64,000 bases of DNA from Beduinella massiliensis (GCF_900199405.1 NZ_LT963430.1:558001-622000), one strand, 5' to 3'. Shown: positions 24,363-33,121, counted from the first letter of the stretch. The notes: generated from the sequence alone by a model not told the origin. Translations and numbers: made by a program.

Positions 24363-25835
24363 TTACTTCGTCTTCGCCCATTCGTCGAGCTGGCGCTGCT
24401 TTTCCGCGACGACCTTGTCGATGCCCGCGGCCTTCAGCTTGGCGCGGAACTCGGGCAGGGCGACGTCCGGGTCGAGCACGCCCCATTCCAGGCCGCAGCG
24501 GTACTCGTTGAGCACGTTGTTGAGCGCGGCGACCTCGGTCTTGACGGGCGTCGGGTCCCAGGTGAAGCCGAACGCGGCGGACTTGACGGCGCTCTGGTTA
24601 AAGGCCTGCAGGTCCTCGTACAGCGTGGGGGCGTCGCCCTCCCAGATGTGCGTGATGTACTGGTTGCCCATGGCCCAGCCCATGTTCAGGTTGTAGCCGG
24701 AGCTCTCCGCGGTCACGCCCTCGGGGTAGTTGATGAGGCCGTTTTCCTGCACCACGTAGTGCTTGCCCTCGATGCCCCAGGAGAGCAGGTTGGCGATGCG
24801 CGGGTCGGTGTACATGAGGTTCAGGAACTGCATGGCCTTGTCGGGGTGCTCGCAGTTGGCCGCGATGTACCACTGGCACTGCTGCACCACGGAGGAATTG
24901 GTGTTCACCTCGACCATGGGCACGCTGACGACCTCGCGCTGCACGGTCGCGCTCTGTTTGAGGTCAAAGCCCGGCTTGATGTTGGAGGTGTTGGCGAACA
25001 GGCGGCCGGAGGTCATCTGGGGGTTGGTGTTGTCCGAGGAGGTCATGACCTGCTCGGTCACGTAGCCGTTTTGATACCAGCTACGGAAGTAGCGGCAATA
25101 GTCCTCGTACTCCTGGGTGTCGAAGTAGTTGACGACCTCCAGCTTTTCGCCGTAGTTCATCAGGACGCCCAGGTTGTCGCTGAGGGAGTCGAATGTGCAG
25201 ATCGTGTCCAGCAGGGCGTTGCCGCCGTTGGCCGCGCTCAGGGGGATCATGGCCGGTTCGCTGTCCTTGATGGTCTGAAGGACCGCGGCCATGTCGTCCA
25301 GCGTCTTGATTTCACCGACGTCTACGCCGTACTTTTCGCAGACGTCCTTGAGGAGCACGAAGCCGCGCGTCACCGCCAGGTCGCGGTTGGTGGTGAGCCC
25401 GTACTGGTGGCCGCCGATGCGCCCGGCGTCCAGCCACTCCTGGCCGACCGCGTCCACGATGCCCTGGCCGTACTGCGAGAGCAGGTCGTCCAGCTCGATG
25501 ATCTGGCCCTTGTTGTAGTAGTTGAGCCAGTAGCTGCCCCAGCACATGAAGGTGTCGAGCTGCTCGTTGCCCGAGAGCATGAGGTTGAGCTGCTCATGGT
25601 AGTTGCCGAAGTTGGCGACCACCGGATCGACCAGCTTGACGTTGATCTCCTCGATCAGGATTTCGTTGACCACGTCCAGCACCTCCTGCAGGTCCGAGGG
25701 GACGCCGTTGAGCGAGAAGAAGCCGATGGTGAGCTCCGTGGGCTTCTCCTCCGCCAGCGCGGGGGTCAGCCCCAGGCAGGCGATCAGCAGGGTCAGGCAG
25801 AGCAGAAAAGAGATACGTTTTTTGTGGTTTCTCAT
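24363..25835 (-). CDS. Extracellular sugar-binding protein of the second ABC importer
   Basis: 490 aa from ATG 25835, chosen because AAGGAGGGCAC lies upstream and the protein then begins with a signal peptide (MRNHKKRISFLLCLTLLIAC...PALAEE). LIAC could serve as a lipobox, but ALA-EE also fits signal peptidase I. The body is the family 1-type binding fold (VNEILIEEINVKLVDP, LMLSGNEQLDTFMCWGSY, INYPEGVTAESSGYNLNMGW). It is first in the import operon, downstream of the YesN gene. Ligand unknown. Confidence 0.92.
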   Translation of the reverse strand: MRNHKKRISFLLCLTLLIACLGLTPALAEEKPTELTIGFFSLNGVPSDLQEVLDVVNEILIEEINVKLVDPVVANFGNYHEQLNLMLSGNEQLDTFMCWGSYWLNYYNKGQIIELDDLLSQYGQGIVDAVGQEWLDAGRIGGHQYGLTTNRDLAVTRGFVLLKDVCEKYGVDVGEIKTLDDMAAVLQTIKDSEPAMIPLSAANGGNALLDTICTFDSLSDNLGVLMNYGEKLEVVNYFDTQEYEDYCRYFRSWYQNGYVTEQVMTSSDNTNPQMTSGRLFANTSNIKPGFDLKQSATVQREVVSVPMVEVNTNSSVVQQCQWYIAANCEHPDKAMQFLNLMYTDPRIANLLSWGIEGKHYVVQENGLINYPEGVTAESSGYNLNMGWAMGNQYITHIWEGDAPTLYEDLQAFNQSAVKSAAFGFTWDPTPVKTEVAALNNVLNEYRCGLEWGVLDPDVALPEFRAKLKAAGIDKVVAEKQRQLDEWAKTK

Positions 25836-25872
25836 AAGAAAAGTGCCCTCCTTTGAATGAATTCGATGATTC

Positions 25873-25900
25873 ATTATAACGTGCACAGGAGGGCACAACC
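25873..25900 (-). promoter_or_regulatory. Probable promoter of the second import operon
   Basis: A TATAAT box (minus strand, 25878-25873) lies about 38 bp before the binding-protein start. The -35 is poor (TGGTTG at 17-bp spacing), as expected for a promoter needing an activator such as the adjacent YesN regulator. Confidence 0.5.
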
Positions 25901-25929
25901 ACTTGTTTTGTGATAGAATCTTTGTACAT

Positions 25930-27522
25930 TTATGACATTCGCGCCTGAGAGGGGTCTTTTCTGTAGGCGGAGGGCGTGAGCCCGGTGTACTTTTTGAAGA
26001 TCTTGGAAAAGTAGGCGAAGTTGTCGTAGCCCAGCCGCGCGGCGATCTCGCTGATGGACAGCCCGCTGTGCGTCAGCCACTCGCAGGCGGTGCCCAGGCG
26101 CACCGTCTGCAGGTAGCTCACGAGGTTGACGCCCGTCTCCTGCTTGAAGAGGCGCGAGACGTATTCGGGGCTCAGGCCCACGTGGGCGGCGATGTCCTCG
26201 CGGCTGAGGTCCTCCTCCAGATGGCTCTTGATGTAGCGGCAAATCTGCTCGGAGACGGGAACCGGGTCGTCGGGCCCGCGCAGCAGCTCGCGGCAGGCGC
26301 GCACCACGTGTACGCAAAACCTGAGCATGTCGCTCGCGCCCGCCGCCGCCCGGGCGAGCAGGTCCTGCACGCCCTCGGCGGAGAGCAGGGCGGCGCTTTG
26401 TATGCCCTCGTCCTCCAGCACGGCGTAGACCATCTGCAAAAAATCGTGTAAAAAATAGGAAAGCACGCGCTCGGGGACGACGCCCTTGGCGGCGAGGGAG
26501 GAGAGGTAGGCGGAGGCCTGCCGCTCCAGCGCGTCCGCCTGACAGGCGCGCAGCAGGCCGCGCCAGCTCTCGAACGGAGGCTTTTTGTATTCGCACTCCG
26601 AATCCTCGTGGGCGAGGGGCGCGGGGAAGAAGTGCGCGCGCTGCTGGTCCATGCGGTTGTGCACGTAGCGACGGATGCGGCGGCTCTGGCTGGCGGCGCG
26701 TTCGGGCGCGACGCCCTCCATGGCGCAGCAGGCGAGGGCGACGTGCAGGTACATTTCCATCGCCTCCGCCGCCCGGGCGCATAGGGCGAGGTAATCCTCC
26801 CCCGTCCGCTCGCCGCTTTGCAGGATGCAGGTCCAGACGCCCTCGACCGGGGAGACGACGGCCGCGGCGCCCGTGAGCTCGGCGAGGATGTTGCGCACGC
26901 AGAAGTCCAGGTCGTGCGCCGAGAGGCCCGAATGATCGTCCGAGGGCACGCGCAGCACGGCCTGCAGCAGCGCGTAGGCTTCGTTCAGCGGCGTCTCGAT
27001 GCGGCGGGCGGCCATCTCCGAGAGCAGCGCGCCGCGCCGGGGCTCGACGCCTTCCCGGAGCACGTCCTGCCAGAAGTTTTCGAGCAGGAAGCGGCGGTTT
27101 ACGACCCAGTTCTTGCCGTAGGCCACGTAGTCGCTGGTCGTGCGCGTGCGGCGCACGCGTTCAGCCGCGCGCGCGATCGCGTCCTCCAGCGTGGGCAGGG
27201 GCGCGGGCTTCATGACGTAGTCGATCGCGCCCAGGGCCACGGCCTCGCGCGCGTAGCGGAAGTCCGCGTGCGCGGTGAGCAGGATGCTGACGACCTCGCG
27301 CTGCTCCTCCCGCAGCAGCCGCAGCAGGTCCAGGCCGCTGCCGCGCGGCATCTCGATGTCGCACAGCAGGATGTCCACCTGCCCGGCGGAAAAGACCTGC
27401 ATCGCCTGGCGCAGGCTCTGGGCGGTATACACGCGCTCGATGCCCAGCTTCGACCAGTTCAGCTCGCTTTTCAGCATGCGGAGCACCAGTGCCTCGTCGT
27501 CCACCAGCAGGATGCTCAGCAT
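25930..27522 (-). CDS. YesN-type response regulator with AraC DNA-binding domain
   Basis: 530 aa from ATG 27522 (MLSILLVDDEALVLRMLKSE) with GGAAGAGGAGGG upstream. The frame is open much further upstream, but that part is the shadow of the kinase gene. Receiver domain residues: acidic DDE at 8-10, phosphoacceptor Asp at 55 (LLCDIEMPRGSG), Lys in DYVMKPAP. A long middle region follows, then an AraC HTH pair at the C-terminus (SREDIAAHVGLSPEYVSRLF and ISEIAARLGYDNFAYFSKIF). The start overlaps the kinase stop by a few bases. It most likely activates the sugar import operon just downstream. Confidence 0.94.
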   Translation of the reverse strand: MLSILLVDDEALVLRMLKSELNWSKLGIERVYTAQSLRQAMQVFSAGQVDILLCDIEMPRGSGLDLLRLLREEQREVVSILLTAHADFRYAREAVALGAIDYVMKPAPLPTLEDAIARAAERVRRTRTTSDYVAYGKNWVVNRRFLLENFWQDVLREGVEPRRGALLSEMAARRIETPLNEAYALLQAVLRVPSDDHSGLSAHDLDFCVRNILAELTGAAAVVSPVEGVWTCILQSGERTGEDYLALCARAAEAMEMYLHVALACCAMEGVAPERAASQSRRIRRYVHNRMDQQRAHFFPAPLAHEDSECEYKKPPFESWRGLLRACQADALERQASAYLSSLAAKGVVPERVLSYFLHDFLQMVYAVLEDEGIQSAALLSAEGVQDLLARAAAGASDMLRFCVHVVRACRELLRGPDDPVPVSEQICRYIKSHLEEDLSREDIAAHVGLSPEYVSRLFKQETGVNLVSYLQTVRLGTACEWLTHSGLSISEIAARLGYDNFAYFSKIFKKYTGLTPSAYRKDPSQARMS

Positions 27523-29243
27523 GGCAAGCCCTCCTCTTCCTGCGGCGAATAGGGGATGTAGGGAAGGACGATGTCCACGCGCGCGCCGTGCGGCTGGGTA
27601 TTGGACAGGCGCAGCGAGGCGCGGCCCTTGTAGGCGAGAAGCAGGCGCTGCTGGGCGTTGTAGATGCCGATGTGCGCGTCCGTGCCGTCCCCCAGCGGGC
27701 GCTGGGCGCGGGCGGCGGCGAGCAGGTCGTCGGGAAAGCCGGGGCCCGTATCCGAGATGGTGAGCAGGATTTCGTCCTGGCGGGCGGGGTCCGTGCGCAC
27801 CTCGATGCCCAGCACGACCGCCTCGTCCATGCTCGCGGCGTACTGAATGCTGTTTTCCACGAACGATTGCAGGATCAGCGGGGGCACGGCCGCGCCGCGC
27901 AGGTTCTCCTGCACGTCCACGCACACGTCCAGCTTGTCGGGGAAGCGCATCTGCTGGATGCTCAGGTAGTTCTCCACGTGCTCCAGCTCGTCGTGCAGGC
28001 GCACAAACGTGCCGGTGCTGCGCAGGGTATAGCGGTAATAGCGCACCAGAAAGGTGGTGAGCTCCTGAATCAGGGCGTAGTTCTTCACCTGCGCCAGCGT
28101 GAAGAGGGTGTTGAGGGCGTTGATGAGAAAGTGCGGACGGATCTGGAGCTGGTAAAAGTGCAGGGTGGTGCGGCTGCGGCGCAGCTCGCTTTCGTAGTTG
28201 GCGATCTTGAGCTGCGTGACCTCCCGCGCCATGTGGTTGAAGGTGTCGTTCACCAGGTCCAGCTCCTGCACGTGGGTGCGGCCGTCGACGCGGGCCTCGA
28301 GGTCGCCGCGCTGAAAGGCGCGCATCGCCTCGGCGAGGCGCGCCAGCGGGCGGAGCATGTGCCGCTTCGTCGCCAGGTATGCGCACAGCACGAACAGGCA
28401 CATGAGCGCGGAGAGCGCGATCAGGAGGTAGAGGTTCCGGCTGAGGCCGCCCACGAGGCGCTGCGTGCGCACCAGGGCCGCCAGCGTGAGGTCGGCGCGC
28501 GCGAGCGGGGCGCGCACGAGCGTGTAGCGGGCGCCGTCGAGCGTGAATTCGTCGCCCGGCAGGTACACGGGGTTGCTCAGGGTGTGGGAGACGAGCTCGG
28601 AGGAGAGCACCGCGCCCGAATCCCCCAGCAGGCACACGTCGTCCACCGCCAGAAAGCTGGAATTGCGCAGGCTTTGGAGCAGCGCGTCCGCGCTCACGTA
28701 CACGCCCAGGTAGCTGTCGCTGAACGGGCGCACGAAGAAGAGGTAGCAGCTATCCCCGACGCGCCGGCAGTACCAGGAGAGCAGGTCGCCGCTGAGCGTG
28801 CCGCACAGGTCCCCGCGCAGCGTGTCGTGAAGGGCGTCCGTCTCATCCAGGGGCAGCGTCCGGTAGGCGCAGGCGAGCAGGCGGTCCGACTCGGGCGAGA
28901 AGAAAAAGGCGCCGTCCATGCTGGTGGAGAGCAGCACGCTCTGAGAGAGCGCGCGGTAGACGGTCTGGCGCGCGAGGAGCGCCTGGGTGTCGTCGCCCGG
29001 CTGCTCGGCGGCGTACAGAGCGCTCGTCTGGGTGCTCAAAAGGTTGGCGACGTTCAGCTCCACGTTGTGAAAGGTGCTGTCGATCATCTGCAGATAGAGG
29101 CGCATGGTGTCGCTGTAGGAGCGGAGCACCTGGCTTTTGACGAACCCGGCCGAATAGGCGGTGTTGATCAGCGTAAAGGCGGTCAGGAAAAGAAGGATGC
29201 AGACGAACAGAAGCTGAACCCAGCGCTTGAGCGAAAGGCGCAT
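27516..29243 (-). CDS. YesM-type sensor histidine kinase
   Basis: 575 aa from ATG 29243 (MRLSLKRWVQLLFVCILLFL). Transmembrane segment at residues about 10-30, an extracellular sensor region, a second membrane segment (NLYLLIALSALMCLFVLCAY), a HAMP domain (MLRPLARLAEAMRAFQRGDL), then a HisK domain with phosphoacceptor His in LQIRPHFLINALNTLF and an HATPase domain (PLILQSFVENSIQYA, ISDTGPGFPDD). This is the standard YesM layout for sensing external carbohydrates. It forms an operon with the overlapping YesN gene. Confidence 0.94.
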   Translation of the reverse strand: MRLSLKRWVQLLFVCILLFLTAFTLINTAYSAGFVKSQVLRSYSDTMRLYLQMIDSTFHNVELNVANLLSTQTSALYAAEQPGDDTQALLARQTVYRALSQSVLLSTSMDGAFFFSPESDRLLACAYRTLPLDETDALHDTLRGDLCGTLSGDLLSWYCRRVGDSCYLFFVRPFSDSYLGVYVSADALLQSLRNSSFLAVDDVCLLGDSGAVLSSELVSHTLSNPVYLPGDEFTLDGARYTLVRAPLARADLTLAALVRTQRLVGGLSRNLYLLIALSALMCLFVLCAYLATKRHMLRPLARLAEAMRAFQRGDLEARVDGRTHVQELDLVNDTFNHMAREVTQLKIANYESELRRSRTTLHFYQLQIRPHFLINALNTLFTLAQVKNYALIQELTTFLVRYYRYTLRSTGTFVRLHDELEHVENYLSIQQMRFPDKLDVCVDVQENLRGAAVPPLILQSFVENSIQYAASMDEAVVLGIEVRTDPARQDEILLTISDTGPGFPDDLLAAARAQRPLGDGTDAHIGIYNAQQRLLLAYKGRASLRLSNTQPHGARVDIVLPYIPYSPQEEEGLPC

Positions 29244-29455
29244 CGCACATACCCCGCTTTTTGAGATGTTTAGAATGGGGAAAAGGGGCGTTTTACAGGT
29301 TGACCGACATGCTTCGTCCGCTTTTTTAGCCGGACGCGGACGAACGTTCAGGATAAATATAGCGCAAACGGCGAAAAACCGCAATCAAATTTGTGCAGCC
29401 TGGGAACGCCCGCCGACCGCCCGGAAGGCGGGACGCCCGAAATCCCTTGATTTCC

Positions 29456-29484
29456 TTGACTTTTTGCCGCGTTGATTGTACAAT
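29456..29484 (+). promoter_or_regulatory. Promoter of the ABC-F gene
   Basis: TTGACT (29456-29461), 17-bp spacer, TACAAT (29479-29484). The CDS starts 76 nt downstream. The leader contains a small hairpin, CCCTG near 29497 with CAGGG near 29513. Confidence 0.75.
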
Positions 29485-29559
29485 ACGTTCGTTATGCCCT
29501 GTAAGCAATGCGCAGGGACTATGGGATGCGGGCAAGGCCCCGGGAGGATTCAATCGCAC

Positions 29560-31179
29560 ATGATCGCAGCACAAAACGTCACCCTGAGCTACAGCGGCAA
29601 GCCGCTTTTCAAGAACGTCAACATCAAGTTCACCGCCGGGAACTGCTACGGCATCATCGGCGCGAACGGCGCGGGCAAGTCCACGTTCCTGCGCCTGCTC
29701 TCCGGCGAGCTGGAGCCGACGGCGGGCGAGATCGCCATCACGCCCGGCGAGCGCATGGCGGTGCTCAAGCAGAACCACTTCGAGTTCGACGAATTCGAGG
29801 TGCTGCAGACCGTCATCATGGGCCATAAGCGCCTTTACGACATCATGACCGAGAAGGAAGCGCTCTATCAAAAGGAGGACTTCACCGAGGCGGACGGCGT
29901 GCGCGCCTCCGAGCTGGAGGGCGAGTTCGCGGATCTGGACGGCTGGAACGCCGAGTCCGACGCGGAGATGCTGCTCACCGGCCTGGGCCTCTCGCTCGAC
30001 CTGGAGCACAGGCGCATGGCCGAGCTGGACGGCAGCCAGAAGGTCAAGGTGCTGCTGGCGCAGGCGCTGTTCGGCAACCCCGACATCCTGCTGCTGGACG
30101 AGCCGACCAACCACCTGGACATCCAGAGCGTGCGCTGGCTGGAAAACTTCCTGCTCGACTTCCCCAACACGGTGATCGTGGTCTCCCATGACCGCCACTT
30201 CCTCAACAAGGTCTGCACCCACATCTGCGACATCGACTACAGCAAGATTCAGATGTACGTGGGCAACTACGACTTCTGGTACGAGTACACGCAGATGGCC
30301 GCGCGCCAGGCCAAGGACCAGAATAAGAAGACCGAGCAGAAGATCAAGGAGCTGCAGGCCTTCATCGCCCGCTTCTCCGCGAACGCGAGCAAGCACAAGC
30401 AGGCCACCAGCCGCAAAAAGCTGCTGGACAACCTCACGATGGAGAACTTCGAGCCCTCCAGCCGCCGCTATCCCTTCGTGCAGTTCAAGCCCGACCGCGA
30501 CATCGGCAACGACCTTCTGACGCTGAAGGACCTTTCCAAGACCGTGAACGGCCGCAAGGTGCTCAACAAGATTTCGTTCACCCTGACGCCCGGGGACAAG
30601 GTCGCCTTCGTGGGCACGGACGAGCTGGCCAAGACCACGCTCTTCCAAATCCTCATGGGCGAAATCGAGCCGGACGAGGGCAGCTTCAAGTGGGGCGTGA
30701 CCACCTCGCAGGCCTACTTCCCCAAGGACAGCAGCGCCTTCTTCGAGGGCTGCGACCTGACGCTCATCGACTGGCTGCGCCAGTTTTCCGAGGAGCAGTA
30801 CGAGGCCGACATCCGGGGCTGGCTGGGCCGCATGCTCTTCTCCGGCGAGGACGCGCTCAAGCCCGCGCGCGTGCTCTCCGGCGGCGAGCGCGTGCGCTGC
30901 ATGCTCTCCAAGATGATGCTCTCCGGCGCGAACGTGCTCATCCTGGACGAGCCGACCAACCACCTGGACTTGGAATCCATCACCGCGCTCAACGAGGGCA
31001 TGACCTCGTTTACCGGCAGCATGCTCTTCACCACGCAGGACCACGAGTGTGTGCAGACCGTGGCCAACCGCATCATGGAAATCCTGCCGGGCGGGCTGAT
31101 CGACCGGCGCGACAGCTACGACGAGTACATCGAAAACCCCGACATCCCCGCCCTGCGCGAGCGGCTGATGAACGCCTAA
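29560..31179 (+). CDS. ABC-F family ATP-binding protein, YbiT-like
   Basis: 539 aa cytosolic protein with two ABC domains joined by the ABC-F linker (about residues 235-320, charged helices with KQATSRKKLLDNL). ABC-F proteins bind the ribosomal E site and affect translation or antibiotic resistance. NBD1: Walker A GANGAGKST, Walker B DILLLDEPTNHLD, but the signature is LDGSQKVKV. NBD2: Walker A is altered (VGTDELAKTTL, with Ala for the usual Gly before Lys), the signature is LSGGERVRC and Walker B VLILDEPTNHLD. ATG 29560 follows CGGGAGGATT; the open frame from 29476 starts within the promoter. Monocistronic or with the pgsA-like gene. Confidence 0.93.
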   Translation: MIAAQNVTLSYSGKPLFKNVNIKFTAGNCYGIIGANGAGKSTFLRLLSGELEPTAGEIAITPGERMAVLKQNHFEFDEFEVLQTVIMGHKRLYDIMTEKEALYQKEDFTEADGVRASELEGEFADLDGWNAESDAEMLLTGLGLSLDLEHRRMAELDGSQKVKVLLAQALFGNPDILLLDEPTNHLDIQSVRWLENFLLDFPNTVIVVSHDRHFLNKVCTHICDIDYSKIQMYVGNYDFWYEYTQMAARQAKDQNKKTEQKIKELQAFIARFSANASKHKQATSRKKLLDNLTMENFEPSSRRYPFVQFKPDRDIGNDLLTLKDLSKTVNGRKVLNKISFTLTPGDKVAFVGTDELAKTTLFQILMGEIEPDEGSFKWGVTTSQAYFPKDSSAFFEGCDLTLIDWLRQFSEEQYEADIRGWLGRMLFSGEDALKPARVLSGGERVRCMLSKMMLSGANVLILDEPTNHLDLESITALNEGMTSFTGSMLFTTQDHECVQTVANRIMEILPGGLIDRRDSYDEYIENPDIPALRERLMNA

Positions 31180-31227
31180 ATTTTTGACCCTGCAAAGAAC
31201 GCTGTTTCCCGCGGGGCAAAACTGTGC

Positions 31228-31233
31228 TATAAT
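31228..31233 (+). promoter_or_regulatory. Extended -10 promoter for the phosphatidyltransferase gene
   Basis: TGCTATAAT, an extended -10, lies in the gap after the ABC-F gene with no good -35. About 105 nt before the GTG start. Confidence 0.5.
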
Positions 31234-31337
31234 GGCCTGTAAGGGATATGCCGGAAGGCGGATTCCAGACCGGTTTGCGTCCCGTGGGAAGCGGGGCGCG
31301 CAAGATCAGGCTATCCCCCCGAAAGGAACATGAAACG

Positions 31338-31892
31338 GTGGAGAAGATCAGGCAAGAGAAAATCCTTAACGTACCGAACGCGCTGACGATTCTGCGCTTC
31401 GTGCTGCTGCCCTTTTTCGTGTGGCAGTTTTTCCGGGGCCATACGACCACGGCGTTCATCATCTACATCGTCGTGCAGCTTACCGACATGCTGGACGGGC
31501 TCATCGCGAGGAAGTGCAACCTCGTCACCAACTTCGGCAAGCTCATGGACCCCCTGGCCGACAAGCTGATGCTGCTGACCGTGCTCATCTGCTTTGGCAT
31601 CGACGGGCGCGTGCCGTGGTGGATCATCGCGCTGGTGCTCGTGAAGGAGGCGGCGCTGGTCGTCGGCGGGGCGGTGGCGCTGCACCGGGGCATCGTAGTG
31701 CACGCCAAGCACATCGGCAAGGTCGCGACCGTGGTGTTCGCGCTCTCGATCGTGCTCAACTTTATGTCCATGAGCCCGCTGGACCGCTACGTGCTGTACG
31801 CGGCGGTGGCGCTGACGCTTTCCGCGCTCGTCTTTTACGCGGCGGACATGCTGGGCCCGCTGCGCGAGGCGAAGAAGCCGCGGGCGAAGTGA
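31338..31892 (+). CDS. pgsA: CDP-alcohol phosphatidyltransferase, PgsA-like
   Basis: 184 aa integral membrane enzyme of phospholipid synthesis, probably CDP-diacylglycerol plus glycerol-3-phosphate to phosphatidylglycerophosphate. The CDP-alcohol transferase signature D-G-x2-A-R-x8-G-x3-D-x3-D is complete (DMLDGLIARK then NFGKLMDPLADK). The N-terminus has the family opening NVPNALTILRFVLLPFF. GTG 31338 is preferred since GAAAGGAA lies 9 nt upstream and the protein then matches family length; the frame extends to an ATG at 31248. The exact alcohol substrate cannot be fixed from sequence. Confidence 0.85.
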   Translation: MEKIRQEKILNVPNALTILRFVLLPFFVWQFFRGHTTTAFIIYIVVQLTDMLDGLIARKCNLVTNFGKLMDPLADKLMLLTVLICFGIDGRVPWWIIALVLVKEAALVVGGAVALHRGIVVHAKHIGKVATVVFALSIVLNFMSMSPLDRYVLYAAVALTLSALVFYAADMLGPLREAKKPRAK

Positions 31893-31921
31893 GCGGACGC
31901 TTCAAAAATCACAAAAGACGG

Positions 31922-31953
31922 CCCGCCGGAGACGGCGGGCCGCCGCTTTTAAA
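31922..31953 (+). terminator. Intrinsic terminator after pgsA
   Basis: A stem GGCCCGCCG / CGGCGGGCC with loop GAGA, followed by GCCGCTTTT. Confidence 0.75.
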
Positions 31954-32004
31954 GAGACGCTTTCAGAAGGAGGAGAATTTCAGATGAGGCTCAACGAAGC
32001 AGGA

Positions 32005-32043
32005 CTCCATGCAAGGCCAGAAAGCCGCGACGATTGCATGGAG
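32005..32043 (+). promoter_or_regulatory. Inverted repeat in the leader of the CD3324-family gene
   Basis: CTCCATGCAA (32005-32014) and TTGCATGGAG (32034-32043) are a perfect 10-bp inverted repeat with a 19-nt GC-rich loop. It lies 62 nt before the CD3324-family start. It could be an RNA stem or an operator. Confidence 0.55.
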
Positions 32044-32105
32044 TAAGGGTCGCGGGCATGACGCTGGCTTTGCTGCTTGACGGAAACATCAAGGAGGGAG
32101 CCCGC

Positions 32106-32369
32106 ATGAAGTATATAAGCGCAAAAGCGCTTCTGCCCGATGCGCTGGTCAAGGAGCTGCAAGGCTACATCCAGGGCGGCTACATCTACGTGCCCACGAC
32201 GCGGGCGCGGCAAAAGCGCTGGGGGGAAGCGTCCGGATACCGCGAGGAGCTGCGGAAAAGAAATCAGGAGATCAAAGGGGCCTACCGGCAGGGGGCGACG
32301 GCCGAACTGCTGGCGGAGCGCTACTGCCTGTCCACGCACGCGATCCGCAAAATTCTATACGAGAAATGA
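32106..32369 (+). CDS. CD3324 family small protein (predicted HTH)
   Basis: 87 aa from ATG 32106, with AAGGAGGG upstream; the frame opens at 32034. The sequence matches the Clostridial CD3324 family: MKYISAKALLPDALVKELQ, then YIQGGYIYVPTTRARQKRWG, EELRKRNQEIKGAYRQGA and a C-terminal helix-turn-helix (TAELLAERYCLSTHAIRKIL). The final part suggests DNA binding, but the family function is unknown to me. It is followed by the dispersed repeat copy B. Confidence 0.85.
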   Translation: MKYISAKALLPDALVKELQGYIQGGYIYVPTTRARQKRWGEASGYREELRKRNQEIKGAYRQGATAELLAERYCLSTHAIRKILYEK

Positions 32370-32596
32370 CCTCGTGCAACGCGTGCAAAATGAAGGCTCG
32401 CTTTGCACGAAGGACGCGGGGGATGTTTTCCTCCGCAAAAGCTGCGCATTTGTGCGCAGCGCGCGAAGCGAGCAGGGCCGGGGCCTGCGCATAGCGCTCC
32501 GCAGAGGCCAGGGTGCGGCAGGCAAAGCCGGTCGATACGATCCCACATGAAGGGGAAGCTTCCCCTTCATACATCTCATCTCCTTTAACAAGACGA
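32370..32596 (+). repeat. Dispersed multi-hairpin repeat element, copy B
   Basis: 227 bp starting at the base after the CD3324-family stop. It shares blocks in the same order with the minus strand of 10921-11090 but carries about 55 extra GC-rich bases in the middle (about 32455-32520). The palindrome at 32547-32570 is perfect (arms ATGAAGGGGAAG / CTTCCCCTTCAT), and GTGCAAA/TTTGCAC flanks the left hairpin. As in copy A, it lies between a stop codon and a terminator. Confidence 0.85.
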
Positions 32597-32615
32597 TACT
32601 TTGTCATCGGTCTGG

Positions 32616-32646
32616 GGGCCGCGCTGTTCAGCGCGGCCCTATTTTT
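32616..32646 (+). terminator. Intrinsic terminator after repeat copy B
   Basis: GGGCCGCGCTG (32616-32626) / CAGCGCGGCCC (32629-32639) with a 2-nt loop, followed by TATTTTT. It probably ends the CD3324-family transcript. Confidence 0.85.
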
Positions 32647-32659
32647 GCGGCGGCGGCCG

Positions 32660-32857
32660 TTCGGAGAAGAAGCGGGCACCGCCCGCCGCGTGCGCGGAAG
32701 GCGCGAAACGGAGAGAGGGGTTCGGAGAAGGAAGCGGGCACCGCCCGCCGCGTGCGCGGAAGGCGCGAAACGGAGAGAGGGGTTCGGAGAAGGAAGCGGG
32801 CACCGCCCGCCGCGTGCGCGGAAGGCGCGAAACGGAGAGAGGGGTTCGGAGAAGGAA
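32660..32857. repeat. 62-bp tandem repeat, three units plus a partial
   Basis: The unit begins TTCGGAGAAGGAAGCGGGCA, contains the hairpin GCGGGC-ACC-GCCCGC, and ends GAAACGGAGAGAGGGG. Units start at 32660 (61 bp, one A/G lost), 32721 and 32783; a fourth stops after 13 bp at 32857. A diverged piece returns at about 32967-33010. The units are nearly identical, so the array is young. The rest of the 32647-33051 gap is GC-rich filler with no credible gene. Confidence 0.9.
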
Positions 32858-33051
32858 CACACGCGATATGGGCTCCCTTCTTGGGGACAGGGAAAGTTAA
32901 AAGAAGGCAGCCGCCCGCCCCGCCCGCCTCCGCTCGCCATCCGGCCGCGTGCGCAGGGGTACGAAACGGAGAAAGCGGTTCGGAGAAGGAAGCGGGCACC
33001 GCCCGCCGCCCGCCCCGCCGCGTAGAAAATGGTTCGGTGCCGTTTCGTGTA

Positions 33052-33080
33052 TTGAGGACGCCCGGCGGCGGGGGTATGAT
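33052..33080 (+). promoter_or_regulatory. Promoter of the Ntn-hydrolase gene
   Basis: TTGAGG (33052-33057), 17-bp spacer, TATGAT (33075-33080), 42 nt before the CDS. Confidence 0.65.
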
Positions 33081-33121
33081 AGGGGCAGGCGGCGTAAAGC
33101 GCGCCGGAGAGGATGAAACAC

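Noticed and set aside
27522-28635. N-terminal extension of the YesN frame
   Set aside because: The receiver domain begins at ATG 27522 with a good ribosome binding site; the part upstream is the out-of-frame shadow of the kinase gene.
32660-33010. Possible CRISPR array
   Set aside because: The units abut directly, with no unique spacers, and no cas gene is nearby.
32601-33025. Overlapping Arg/Gly-rich frames in the tandem-repeat region
   Set aside because: Repeated peptide blocks come only from the 62-bp DNA units; no start signals and no third-position bias.
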